From Marinimicrobium sp050113635 (lineage in GTDB: Bacteria; Pseudomonadota; Gammaproteobacteria; Pseudomonadales; Cellvibrionaceae): a DNA stretch of 64,000 nt. The stretch is taken from positions 1,116,001 to 1,180,000 of the forward strand of contig NZ_JBNJLT010000001.1 of NCBI RefSeq assembly GCF_050113635.1. The letters are read 5' to 3'. The position numbers and the translations under genes are program-made. The stretch's first letter is position 1, and each line of letters begins with the position of its first letter. This document shows, piece after piece, positions 18,974 through 27,067 of the stretch. The notes beneath the pieces are model-generated. The model did no database searches, was not told the origin of the DNA, and saw nothing but the letters and a program-made list of their open reading frames with translations.

Positions 18974-20575
18974 CTACCCAATTTGACAACGATTACGGCC
19001 CGCTGCCTTGGCCGCATATAACGCCTGGTCGGCACGGGTAAACGCCGTGTGCGCAGTGTCACCCTCCCGAAACTCAGTCAGCCCCATGGAGAGTGTCAGG
19101 GTCATAGGCTCTTTATGATAGTTGAAAGCCGTCTCGGCGAGGGCGCCTCGCAATTCATCAAGCAGGCGAAACGCGTCCTCCACCCGGGTCTCCGGCAGCA
19201 GCATCACAAACTCTTCCCCTCCGTAGCGCCCCAGGAAATCCACCTCGCGCAAGCGCCGGCCAATCGCTCGACTGATGAGTTTGAGCACCCGGTCCCCGGC
19301 CTGATGACCAAACTGGTCGTTAATTCGTTTGAAATAATCCACATCGCAGATCGCCAGCGTTAAGGGGCGCCCCGACCGCTTCCACCGGCTGATTTCAAGG
19401 AGCAGCCGCTCTTCATAGGCTTCCCGATTCGGCAGCTGAGTCAACGGGTCGTGGAGCGCTTTGTGACGGTGACGTTGCAGACTGGCACGACTTTGCTCTG
19501 CCTCTTCTTCCATCTGCCGAATACGTTGTGCCAGCTGCGCCAACTCACTGGAGGAGGGGGACTCTTCCCCGCCCTGTCGACGAAAATGCTGTATACCCTC
19601 ACGAATCTGGCCCAGATGCGCGCTCACCTGGTGTTTCAACTGATCAAGGTCGGCGGCATTGTGCATGCAATCTTCTAAAGCGCTACACTGCTCGTTCACT
19701 TGACGGGTCAAAGACTGACTGGCGCCCTGCCATTGCGCACCGCGATCAGCCGCTCCCCGCAACAGCTCAGCAATCTCTTCCAGCTCCGTATTAACGTTAT
19801 TCAAGTAACGGCCAAACACCTGGTTAAAGGACATCCAGGAGCGCATTAAAAGATCGCGTAGCGAGACCAGAACGCCCGGTACTTCATGGATGGATAGTCC
19901 GTCATTCAACTGCTGACGCAACGTGGCTACCCGATCTTCCTCCGTGTGCTCCGAATGGACGGCGGAGAGCACTTGCTCCAGTGCCTGACGAATATCAGCC
20001 TCAAGCGCCCCACTATCCACACCAGACGCATCATCGCTGCCCGCCGTGCGCCGAAGCCCCAGAAACCCTTTGCGAGGCACTTTGGTTTGCTCAAGCACCC
20101 TTTGCTGAAGCTCAGCGAGCTGCTGCAGTAACGCCGGAAACAGGGAAAGCTTCTGGCTGAGCATTGGCAACTTACTTAAGTATTGGTTCAGGTCGTGCTT
20201 AAGTTCTCGCGACGGGCTGGTCCCGCGCAATTGGGAGACAAGAATCGTCAGGGCGGACAGGATGTCATTGTCGAGGTGATCACGAGCGTCTTCAAAACCG
20301 CGAACACTCTTGTCGAGGCGTTCCGCGATGGAAGACAGGCCATCGCCCCCGGTTTCATCCCGTAACCCTGTTTCACCTCGCAACAAGGGACGCAAATCAT
20401 CCAGAATAGCGTCGACGCCAGGATCCCGGCCATCCGCTACCAGACTCAGGTGCATCAACAGTCGGCGCATCAGTTGATACTGCTCATCGGCCTGCCGTTC
20501 CAGCGCTTCCTGCCGGTCCAGGGCATTGAGGTATTTATCTCGCCAGGTTTCGTATTCTTCAGGTCCAGTGACCAT
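18974..20575 (-). CDS. Diguanylate cyclase, probable DgcP-type
   Basis: Cytoplasmic enzyme of 533 residues making cyclic di-GMP from GTP. The N-terminal about 365 residues are helical and partly coiled coil, with no membrane segment. The GGDEF domain follows, with DPLTQLPNR, the active site GGEEF near residue 450 and an inhibitory-site RxxD (REVD) five residues before it. It lies next to dsbA and cytochrome c4, the order I recall for P. aeruginosa PA5487 (DgcP), PA5489 and PA5490. DgcP is longer (about 670) and localises at the pole, so orthology is inferred from synteny. ATG at 20573-20575, with GGGACAG upstream. Confidence 0.87.
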   Translation of the reverse strand: MVTGPEEYETWRDKYLNALDRQEALERQADEQYQLMRRLLMHLSLVADGRDPGVDAILDDLRPLLRGETGLRDETGGDGLSSIAERLDKSVRGFEDARDHLDNDILSALTILVSQLRGTSPSRELKHDLNQYLSKLPMLSQKLSLFPALLQQLAELQQRVLEQTKVPRKGFLGLRRTAGSDDASGVDSGALEADIRQALEQVLSAVHSEHTEEDRVATLRQQLNDGLSIHEVPGVLVSLRDLLMRSWMSFNQVFGRYLNNVNTELEEIAELLRGAADRGAQWQGASQSLTRQVNEQCSALEDCMHNAADLDQLKHQVSAHLGQIREGIQHFRRQGGEESPSSSELAQLAQRIRQMEEEAEQSRASLQRHRHKALHDPLTQLPNREAYEERLLLEISRWKRSGRPLTLAICDVDYFKRINDQFGHQAGDRVLKLISRAIGRRLREVDFLGRYGGEEFVMLLPETRVEDAFRLLDELRGALAETAFNYHKEPMTLTLSMGLTEFREGDTAHTAFTRADQALYAAKAAGRNRCQIG

Positions 20576-20693
20576 AATGCTGTCCCAACAGCCGCATCAG
20601 TGTTCTCGTTGTAGGTATTATAGCCATACTTTCATCGCTGATCCGACGCTGACAGGCGTAAAAAAACCGCTGCCTCACGCCGCCCCACTAATA

Positions 20694-20723
20694 AAAAACG
20701 CCCGCGAATTGCGGGCGTTTTTT
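20694..20723 (-). terminator. Terminator downstream of dsbA
   Basis: AACGCCCGC, GAATT loop, GCGGGCGTT, flanked by A's and T's on both sides. It separates the end of dsbA from the start of the GGDEF gene on the same strand. Confidence 0.85.
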
Positions 20724-20752
20724 ATGTGACTGGCGATTCAGTCAGTCAGCCA

Positions 20753-21391
20753 TCACAGCTCTCCGTCGCGAATCTGCTCCACCAGATAGTCCACGACTCG
20801 CAGCATTTCGCTGTGGCTGCCCGTCATACGGGAGCTGACTCGATACTGGCCATTGACGACCATTTCCGGCGTACCGCTGATCTTGTAGCCACGCACCCTG
20901 GCGTCGGCCTGTCGCACCTGGCTAGTGACCCCGAAGGAATTAAAGGTCTTCAAAACCTTTTCCCGATCGACACCATAAGTCGCCAGGAAGTCGGCCCATT
21001 GTTCAGCACTGTTGAAGCGCTTGCCTTCCTGATGCACAGCGGTGAACACGGCCGAATGCACGTCCTCCAATATACCCAGCGCTTTGGCAGTGTAGAAGCC
21101 GCGCGCGTAATTTTCCATGGTGGCGTTCCACATGGCGGGTGCCTGCACAAACGCGACATCATCTTGCTGCTCTTTCTTCCAGGCGCGGATCAGCGGCTCG
21201 AAGTTGTAGCAATGGCCACAGGTGTAAGCGAACACCTCCACCACTTCGATTTTGCCCGGGGCGCTCGAGGGCACCGGATCGGCCAGCACTTCATAGTGTT
21301 CGCCTTCGCTGTAGCTGGTGTCACTTCCGGAGGACTGAGCCACCGCACCCAGCGACATCAGCAGGGCCAGAGCCCCTAACATTATTCGCAT
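20753..21391 (-). CDS. dsbA: Thiol:disulfide interchange protein DsbA
   Basis: Periplasmic oxidase introducing disulfide bonds, 212 residues. It has a signal peptide (residues 1-18), a thioredoxin fold with active site TCGHC at about residues 57-61, the inserted helical domain, and the cis-Pro region SGTPEMVV. The length is typical. It is followed by its own terminator. The neighbouring cytochrome c4 gene is on the same strand 128 bases upstream. Confidence 0.95.
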   Translation of the reverse strand: MRIMLGALALLMSLGAVAQSSGSDTSYSEGEHYEVLADPVPSSAPGKIEVVEVFAYTCGHCYNFEPLIRAWKKEQQDDVAFVQAPAMWNATMENYARGFYTAKALGILEDVHSAVFTAVHQEGKRFNSAEQWADFLATYGVDREKVLKTFNSFGVTSQVRQADARVRGYKISGTPEMVVNGQYRVSSRMTGSHSEMLRVVDYLVEQIRDGEL

Positions 21392-21519
21392 GGTTTTCCC
21401 CTTATGGTGATCGGATTGTGATTATCGGACCGTCAGAAGCGGACCAGGCCCGCCGCCGTACCCTGAGAGCGATATTCCTCCGGTTTAGTTCCGGCTATCA
21501 CTCTCCGGATTTGCTGATA

Positions 21520-22200
21520 CTAGTTCAGGCCACCAATGTAGTTGGCAACCGCTTCGATTTCATAGTCGCTCAGGTGCTTGGCCGCCATGCGCATCATCAT
21601 CGAGTCACCATCGTTAGTGCGTTCACCTGCTCGGAAGGCACGTAACTGGGTTTCGATATACTCCGGGTACTGGCCACTCAACCGGGGAAAGCCCGCGGGC
21701 GGATTACCATGGCCATTAGGCAGATGGCATCCCATGCAAGCCGGCACGCCGGACTCGGGATTACCGGCGCGGTAGATCCGCTCACCCAGCGCGAGACCGT
21801 CTACTTGCTCACCCGAGTTTACTCGCACCTGCATTTCCTGGGCGCCGGTCAACTGAATGGTCTGGCTGGCATAAAAGGCCGCGATATCCTGCAAGTCTTG
21901 ATCGTTCAAGCCGCTCAGCATACCGGTCATTTGCGGCACCGCTCGTCCAGTGGTCTCTTTATCAGCGCCCGATGCGTTACTCCACGCCTGAATATCCTGA
22001 AGCTGCTTGTAGAGATACGCCTCACCCAAACCGGCCAGCTTTGGGAAAGTGGGGGCCGGGCTGTTGCCGTCCTGACCGTGACAAGCGGCGCAGACAGCCA
22101 CTTTTTCGGCTCCTGCCTGGGGATCGCCAGCAGCGCTGGCCACCGGAATCCAAACCAGTATGCTCAAAGCTAGGAGCAAATGCTTCACTGAATCTTTCAT
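21520..22200 (-). CDS. Dihaem cytochrome c4
   Basis: Periplasmic, membrane-associated electron carrier feeding terminal oxidases, 226 residues. A signal peptide ends at VASA (about residue 23). Two haem-binding motifs, CAACH and CMGCH, lie in two homologous halves, with distal methionine candidates in each (PQMTGM, MMMRMA). It is divergent from engB, as in pseudomonads. The window also encodes an aa3-type oxidase that could be its acceptor. Confidence 0.93.
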   Translation of the reverse strand: MKDSVKHLLLALSILVWIPVASAAGDPQAGAEKVAVCAACHGQDGNSPAPTFPKLAGLGEAYLYKQLQDIQAWSNASGADKETTGRAVPQMTGMLSGLNDQDLQDIAAFYASQTIQLTGAQEMQVRVNSGEQVDGLALGERIYRAGNPESGVPACMGCHLPNGHGNPPAGFPRLSGQYPEYIETQLRAFRAGERTNDGDSMMMRMAAKHLSDYEIEAVANYIGGLN

Positions 22201-22378
22201 TGGCTAACCTGTAAATTCGTTTATTGTGACGCCCGCTCCGCAGTGTTTGGGCGACTTTTAACCGCCCACGGGCTACAATCAGCTGCCCCGCCGGTCGCCC
22301 AAACCCAATGACTGGCGGTCTGGTGCCGTTATGAGGCACCGCGCATTATATGGGATAACACAGGCTTTTGCAGGTTTT

Positions 22379-23020
22379 ATGACCACCGAAATCAACTTTC
22401 GGGGCGCCGTTTTCGAACAGAGCGCCCCCAGTATTCGCGAGTGCCCGCCGGAATCCGGCGTGGAAGTCGCTTTTGCAGGCCGCTCCAACGCCGGCAAATC
22501 CAGCGCCATCAACACGCTCACGGGCAACTCCAAGCTGGCCCGTACCAGTAAGACACCTGGGCGTACTCAGTTGATCAACTTTTTCCGGGTGGGAGAGCAG
22601 CAACATCTGGTGGATCTGCCCGGTTACGGCTACGCCAAGGTGGCCCGTGCCATGAAAGAGGAGTGGCAACGCAACCTCTCCGAATACCTGCAAAAGCGGG
22701 AATGCCTCCAGGGCCTGATTCTACTAATGGATATCCGCCACCCGATGCAGGAATTCGACACCATGATGATCAATTGGGCTGTCGAGATCGCTATGCCTGT
22801 GCATATCCTGCTGACCAAAGCGGACAAGCTGAAGAAAGGTCCTGCCAACAACACCTTGCTGGCCGTACGTCGGCAAATGCAGCAAGCCGGCGTGAACGAC
22901 CTGGTGACGGCACAATGCTTTTCCTCGCTGAAAAGCACCGGTGTGGACGATCTCAAGGCCAAGCTCATCGAGTGGCTGACCCTGCCCGACACTCAAGAGC
23001 CGGTGGACGCTACCACCTGA
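22379..23020 (+). CDS. engB: Ribosome biogenesis GTPase EngB (YihA/YsxC)
   Basis: GTPase needed for large-subunit assembly, 213 residues. G1 is GRSNAGKSS, G2/G3 include TPGRTQLINFF and DLPGYGYA, and G4 is TKADK. I use the ATG at 22379 with AGGT upstream; an in-frame start at 22331 would add 16 residues. The gene faces polA across a 365-base gap, the conserved arrangement of gammaproteobacteria. Confidence 0.95.
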   Translation: MTTEINFRGAVFEQSAPSIRECPPESGVEVAFAGRSNAGKSSAINTLTGNSKLARTSKTPGRTQLINFFRVGEQQHLVDLPGYGYAKVARAMKEEWQRNLSEYLQKRECLQGLILLMDIRHPMQEFDTMMINWAVEIAMPVHILLTKADKLKKGPANNTLLAVRRQMQQAGVNDLVTAQCFSSLKSTGVDDLKAKLIEWLTLPDTQEPVDATT

Positions 23021-23029
23021 ACAAGGGAC

Positions 23030-23061
23030 AAAAAAAACCGGCGACCAGGGGAGGTCACCGG
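23030..23061 (-). terminator. Leftward terminator near the end of engB
   Basis: Read leftward: CCGGTGACC, TCCCCT loop, GGTCGCCGG (one mismatch), then eight T's. It has no T tail in the engB direction, so it ends leftward transcripts coming from the polA side. Confidence 0.75.
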
Positions 23062-23190
23062 GGGCAATGACTGGCGCCCTTGGGGTGACGCCAGCTAAGC
23101 GGAGGAAAGACTGAATGATACGTCTTGTGGCTTAAGACGAGGGCGCCGCGGCTTAGTTCCCCATTAATCTGATTTATCGGTGTTAGGTTT
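23030..23190 (-). ncRNA. Possible second small RNA between polA and engB
   Basis: Leftward sequence between two terminators with clear secondary structure. CGTCTT/AAGACG encloses a 7-base loop, CTGGCGTC/GGCGCCAG encloses a second loop, and the terminator at 23030-23061 follows. No convincing open frame is present. The 5' end and promoter are uncertain (a TTGGCA near 23210 with GATAAA 19 bases later is weak). It could instead be the tail of read-through transcripts from the upstream sRNA. Confidence 0.3.
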
Positions 23191-23222
23191 TGTAAAGTGC
23201 CAAGGGCGTCACAAACGCAGGC

Positions 23223-23247
23223 AAAAAAAACCCGGCCTGAGGCCGGG
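23223..23247 (-). terminator. Terminator of the polA-engB candidate sRNA
   Basis: Read leftward: CCCGGCC, TCA loop, GGCCGGG, then eight T's. It is a strong Hfq-type 3' end and also stops polA read-through. Confidence 0.88.
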
Positions 23248-23321
23248 ATAGCTGAGTCAGTCAATAGCCAAGGGCATAAAGCCACGTTAGGGGAGTTGCA
23301 CATGAAACACACTGTTCATGT
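23223..23321 (-). ncRNA. Candidate sRNA at the Spot 42/ErsA locus
   Basis: About 99 bases, leftward, just after polA. It opens with a perfect hairpin CACATGAA/TTCATGTG (23299-23322), then an unpaired C-rich stretch (CAACTCCCCTAAC) able to pair with ribosome binding sites, then a linker and a terminator ending in eight T's. Spot 42 of E. coli and ErsA of P. aeruginosa lie in this same polA-engB gap on the polA strand. I cannot align sequences here, so homology rests on position and architecture. Confidence 0.65.
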
Positions 23322-23325
23322 GTAC

Positions 23326-23352
23326 TCTGAGTGGCGTGCTACAGAAAAGTTC
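23326..23352 (-). promoter_or_regulatory. Sigma-E/AlgU-like promoter of the candidate sRNA
   Basis: Leftward GAACTT (23347-23352), 16-base spacer, TCAGA (23326-23330), a few bases before the first hairpin. This fits the AlgU/sigma-E pattern GAACTT-N16/17-TCTGA with one change in the -10. ErsA is known to be driven by that sigma factor. Confidence 0.55.
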
Positions 23353-23385
23353 AATAATAATCTCCCCTCTCGCTCCGCCCAGGCA

Positions 23386-26118
23386 TTAATGAGCCTCATC
23401 CCAGTTCTCACCCACCCCTGCATCCACTAGCAGCGGCACTTTAAGCGCCGCCGCCCGGGTCATACGCGCCACAATGCCGTCGCGCACCTCATCCAACTGT
23501 TCCTTCTTGACTTCCAGCACCAACTCATCGTGCACCTGCATCATGATGCGGGCATCGAGCTTCTTCGCGAGCAACCAGCTGTCCACGTCGATCATGGCGG
23601 TTTTGATAATGTCCGCCGCCGTGCCTTGCATCGGCGCATTAATGGCAGTGCGCTCGGCGGCCTGGCGGAGACTGCCATTACGGGCGTTGATTTCCGGCAG
23701 GTACAATCTCCGCCCCATCAGGGTTTCCACGTACCCCTGCTCGTGGGCGAGAGCCCGCGTGCTATCCATGTAACGCTGCACACCGGGGTAGCGCTCGAAA
23801 TAAAGATCGATGTATTGCTGTGCCTCCTGGCGGCCGATATGCAACTGCTTGGCCAGCCCAAAGGCGGACATTCCGTAAATCAGGCCGAAGTTGATCGCCT
23901 TGGCGCGACGCCGCATTTCTGGAGTCACTCCGTCCAGATCCACCCCGAAGACCTCCGCCGCTGTAGCGCGGTGCACATCCAACTCCTGCTCAAAGGCATT
24001 CAGCAACCCTTTGTCTTCCGACAAGTGCGCCATAATGCGCAGCTCGATTTGCGAGTAATCCGCCGCCAGCACTTTGTACCCTTCAGGCGCAATAAACGCC
24101 TGGCGAATGCGGCGCCCCTGCTCTGTACGAATGGGAATGTTCTGCAGGTTCGGGTCAGAGGACGAGAGTCGGCCCGTGGCGGTAACGGCCTGATGATAGG
24201 AGGTGTGAATCCGACCGGTTTCCGGATTAATCATCTGCGGCAGCTTATCGGTGTAGGTACTCTTGAGCTTGCTCAGCCCACGATACTCCATCAGAACCTT
24301 GGGTAACGGGTAGTCCAGGGCCAGCTCCTGCAAAACCTCTTCCGCCGTGGAGGGTTTGCCTTTGGGTGTTTTCTTGAGAACGGGCAGTTGCTGCTCGTCG
24401 AACAGAATTTCTCCCAGTTGTTTCGTGGAGCCGAGATTGAACGCCCGCCCGGCGATGTCGTGCGCTTTTTGCTCCAGCTCCGCCAGTCGCTCGCCCAGCT
24501 CCCGGCTGTGTTCTCCAAGGCGCTTGGCATCCACCAGCGTCCCGTTGCGCTCGATATTCGCCAGCACAGGAAGCAACGGCATTTCCAGGTCAGTAAACAC
24601 TCGCTTTAACGATGTGATGGCCGACAGCTCCGGCCACAGTTTCTGGTGCAGCCGCAACGTAATATCCGCATCTTCCGCCGCATAGGGTGCCGCGCTCTCG
24701 ATCTCGATCTGGTTGAACGTGAGTTGCTTGCTGCCCTTTCCGGCAATATCCTCGAAGGAGGTGCACCGGTGGTCCAGGTAACGCAGCGCCAGACTGTCCA
24801 TATCATGGCGACCGGCGGTGGAATTGAGAATGTATGACTCCAGCATGGTGTCAAAGGCAATGCCCTGGAGATCAATGCCGTGGTTGCGCAGCACATTGCG
24901 GTCGTATTTCAGGTTCTGCCCGACCTTCGAGCGTTTGGCATCTTCCAGCAATGGCTTCAACGCGGCCAGAACCTGCTCGCGGTCAAGCTGATCGGGGACT
25001 CCCATGTAATCGTGGGCCAGAGGTACGTAGGCCGCCTTGCCCGGTTCGATGGCAAATGACACCCCCACAAGGCGGGCCTCCATTGCCTGGAGGCTGGTAG
25101 TCTCTGTATCAAACGCAAACAGCTCGGCGCTTTCCAGTGCTTTCAACCAGCGGTCAAAATCGGCCTGTTTTGTAAGCACTTCGTAATCCACGTCCACCGT
25201 AACGGCCGCACTGGCGGATTCCGTTTCACCCACCTCATCCGGGGCGTCATCCAGCTCAGCCACCCAGGTTTTGAATTCCAGTTCCGCAAACAACGTTTTG
25301 AGGGCCGCCCGGTCCGGCTCACCGCGATGAATGTCCGCTGGTGCCAATTCAAGTTCAACATCGGTCTTGATGGTGGCCAGTTGCCGTGACAGGTACGCTT
25401 GATCCCGGTGCTCTTCCAGCTTTTCGGGCATTTTTTTCGCCCCGCGGAAACCGAGATCGCGCACCGCTTCCAACTCACCGTAAATGGCATCCAACCCTCC
25501 CAGCCCCTCGATTAAGGCTCGGGCGGTTTTTTCACCCACTCCCGGCACACCGGGAATGTTGTCGGACTTGTCTCCCATTAACGCCAGGAAATCGATCATC
25601 AGCGGCGGCTCGAAGCCGTACTTTTCGCGCACGCCATCTTCATCGAGGTGCGAGCCGGTCATAGTGTTGACCAGGGAGATGTGGGCGTTCACCAGTTGAG
25701 CCATATCCTTGTCGCCCGTGGACACCACCATGTCGCGCTGTTGCTCGGAACACTGTCGAGCCAGAGTGCCAATCACATCATCGGCTTCTACCCCCTCCAC
25801 GACCAACAACGGCAAACCCATCGCCTGCACAATGTCCTTAATAGGCTGTACCTGAGGCCGCATATCATCCGGCATCGGCGGACGCTGCGATTTGTACTCG
25901 GCGTACAACTCGTCACGGAAGGTTTTTCCTTTGGCATCAAAAACAACGGCCACGGGACTCTCGGGAAAATCCTTAAGCAGGCGGCGCAGCATACTGATGA
26001 CACCCTTGACGGCTCCGGTGGGCTCGCCCTTGGACGTGTTCAGCGGTGGCAGGGCGTGGTAGGCACGGTACAGGTAGGACGAGCCGTCCACCAATACCAG
26101 AGGGGCTTTTTGGGTCAT
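23386..26118 (-). CDS. polA: DNA polymerase I
   Basis: Replication and repair polymerase of 910 residues. The 5'-3' exonuclease domain (about 1-290) has GDKSDNIPGVPGVGEKTA. The proofreading domain (about 310-500) keeps the DxE of FDTETTSL, so proofreading should be active. The polymerase domain has ADYSQIELRIMAH, AKAINFGLIYGM and QVHDELVLEV. The start is the ATG at 26116-26118 with AAGG upstream; a TTG ten codons earlier is less likely. All three activities look intact. Confidence 0.97.
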   Translation of the reverse strand: MTQKAPLVLVDGSSYLYRAYHALPPLNTSKGEPTGAVKGVISMLRRLLKDFPESPVAVVFDAKGKTFRDELYAEYKSQRPPMPDDMRPQVQPIKDIVQAMGLPLLVVEGVEADDVIGTLARQCSEQQRDMVVSTGDKDMAQLVNAHISLVNTMTGSHLDEDGVREKYGFEPPLMIDFLALMGDKSDNIPGVPGVGEKTARALIEGLGGLDAIYGELEAVRDLGFRGAKKMPEKLEEHRDQAYLSRQLATIKTDVELELAPADIHRGEPDRAALKTLFAELEFKTWVAELDDAPDEVGETESASAAVTVDVDYEVLTKQADFDRWLKALESAELFAFDTETTSLQAMEARLVGVSFAIEPGKAAYVPLAHDYMGVPDQLDREQVLAALKPLLEDAKRSKVGQNLKYDRNVLRNHGIDLQGIAFDTMLESYILNSTAGRHDMDSLALRYLDHRCTSFEDIAGKGSKQLTFNQIEIESAAPYAAEDADITLRLHQKLWPELSAITSLKRVFTDLEMPLLPVLANIERNGTLVDAKRLGEHSRELGERLAELEQKAHDIAGRAFNLGSTKQLGEILFDEQQLPVLKKTPKGKPSTAEEVLQELALDYPLPKVLMEYRGLSKLKSTYTDKLPQMINPETGRIHTSYHQAVTATGRLSSSDPNLQNIPIRTEQGRRIRQAFIAPEGYKVLAADYSQIELRIMAHLSEDKGLLNAFEQELDVHRATAAEVFGVDLDGVTPEMRRRAKAINFGLIYGMSAFGLAKQLHIGRQEAQQYIDLYFERYPGVQRYMDSTRALAHEQGYVETLMGRRLYLPEINARNGSLRQAAERTAINAPMQGTAADIIKTAMIDVDSWLLAKKLDARIMMQVHDELVLEVKKEQLDEVRDGIVARMTRAAALKVPLLVDAGVGENWDEAH

Positions 26119-26453
26119 AGCAACCTTGGGGTCGGGGTCATTGATCAAAATGGGAGGTCAAGCATACCCCAAAAACCGCTCCCGCTTCAGCCACCCGTTA
26201 TAACCAGAAATTTGTTACTTATGTGTTACCCGACCATTTATGAACCAAAACCTGTGGTTTTCGGCGTAACCTTGCGAATTACTTAACAAAAATCTCATTT
26301 TTTTATCATCAATGTGAAATACCACTGGACTATAGTAACGATTGTGTTACCATACGTAACAAATAGAGTGATCCTCTATTCTTACTTCGACATACGCTGT
26401 CCGATACCAAGGCTGACAGCAACCAACGGGGAAACCCCATGGAGGGCAACACC
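26119..26453 (+). promoter_or_regulatory. Intergenic region with GTTAC palindrome before the small exported protein
   Basis: 335 bases with no gene, AT-rich between 26200 and 26400. TGTTAC-CATAC-GTAACA (26345-26361) is a perfect inverted repeat about 90 bases before the downstream ATG. Further GTTAC copies occur at 26214 and 26225. TATAGT at 26331 could be a -10. The palindrome looks like an operator of an unidentified regulator; it is not a Zur box. Confidence 0.4.
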
Positions 26454-26732
26454 ATGAAGAAACTTGGTCTGTTCATCGCATCTCTTGTACTGGCCGCCAA
26501 TGCTGCGGCAGACGGTGCCACTATTGGCGCACAACCGAACATGGCCCTCGCGGCCGCCGAGGCTGGTGTCGCTATGCGCTGGAACCTTCCAGAAAATACT
26601 GAGCGCGCTCACGAGACATTGAGCACCCAGGATCTGGAACGGCAATCTCAAGAATTGAATGAGAAACTTGATGCACAGCTGAATGAGCGGTTAAACGCCA
26701 AACTCAGCCAGCAGCTTCAAGCCGATTTCTAA
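26454..26732 (+). CDS. Small exported protein of unknown function with C-terminal coiled coil
   Basis: 92 residues. GGAGGG lies 7 bases before the ATG at 26454, which I prefer to the ATG at 26439 because the signal peptide then starts normally (MKKLGLF, cleavage after about ANAAA). The mature part is small, Ala-rich and then strongly helical: residues 60-90 alternate Leu with Asn, Gln and Glu (LNEKLDAQLNERLNAKLSQQ), a probable coiled coil. There is no cysteine. It has its own promoter region and terminator, so it is a single-gene unit. I do not recognise the family. Confidence 0.7.
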   Translation: MKKLGLFIASLVLAANAAADGATIGAQPNMALAAAEAGVAMRWNLPENTERAHETLSTQDLERQSQELNEKLDAQLNERLNAKLSQQLQADF

Positions 26733-27067
26733 ACCGGGCTGGCGCTGACTTCAGCCGCCCTTGAGTTTGGGGCTGCCAAACTCTTAGCAACGACTTACTC
26801 TCCTCGCTTGTCTTCCCCGCCTGGCACCCGCCCGGCGGGGCTTTTTTTATGGGCGCCAACCAGGTGTCAGTTTGGTTTTTGAAAAGTGGCTCTTATCACA
26901 TTGCGCTTTGTATCATAGTGAGACGACACCCGCGTAACACACCACGATACTGCTCCCTGCATCCGTTTTACTGACGTTTCTCGACCGCGAGCGGCCCGAC
27001 GCACTCGCCGCGACGGGTTTATGACGCAGCGGGACGGAGCAAAACCAAACGATAACAAGAGGTCAAT
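26733..27067 (+). promoter_or_regulatory. Intergenic region: terminator of small gene and laminarinase leader
   Basis: 335 bases. The first half ends in a terminator (26815-26848). The second half should hold the laminarinase promoter. A CRP-like GTG-N8-CAC element sits at 26886-26899, with TATCAT at 26911-26916 as a possible -10, but the spacing between them is not that of a standard CRP-activated promoter. Confidence 0.3.
26815..26848 (+). terminator. Terminator of the small exported protein gene
   Basis: CCCCGCC, 12-base loop, GGCGGGG, C, then seven T's. Confidence 0.85.

Noticed and set aside
26886..26916. CRP-like GTG-N8-CAC site before the laminarinase gene
   Set aside because: The match is partial and its spacing to the only -10 candidate does not fit a CRP-activated promoter.
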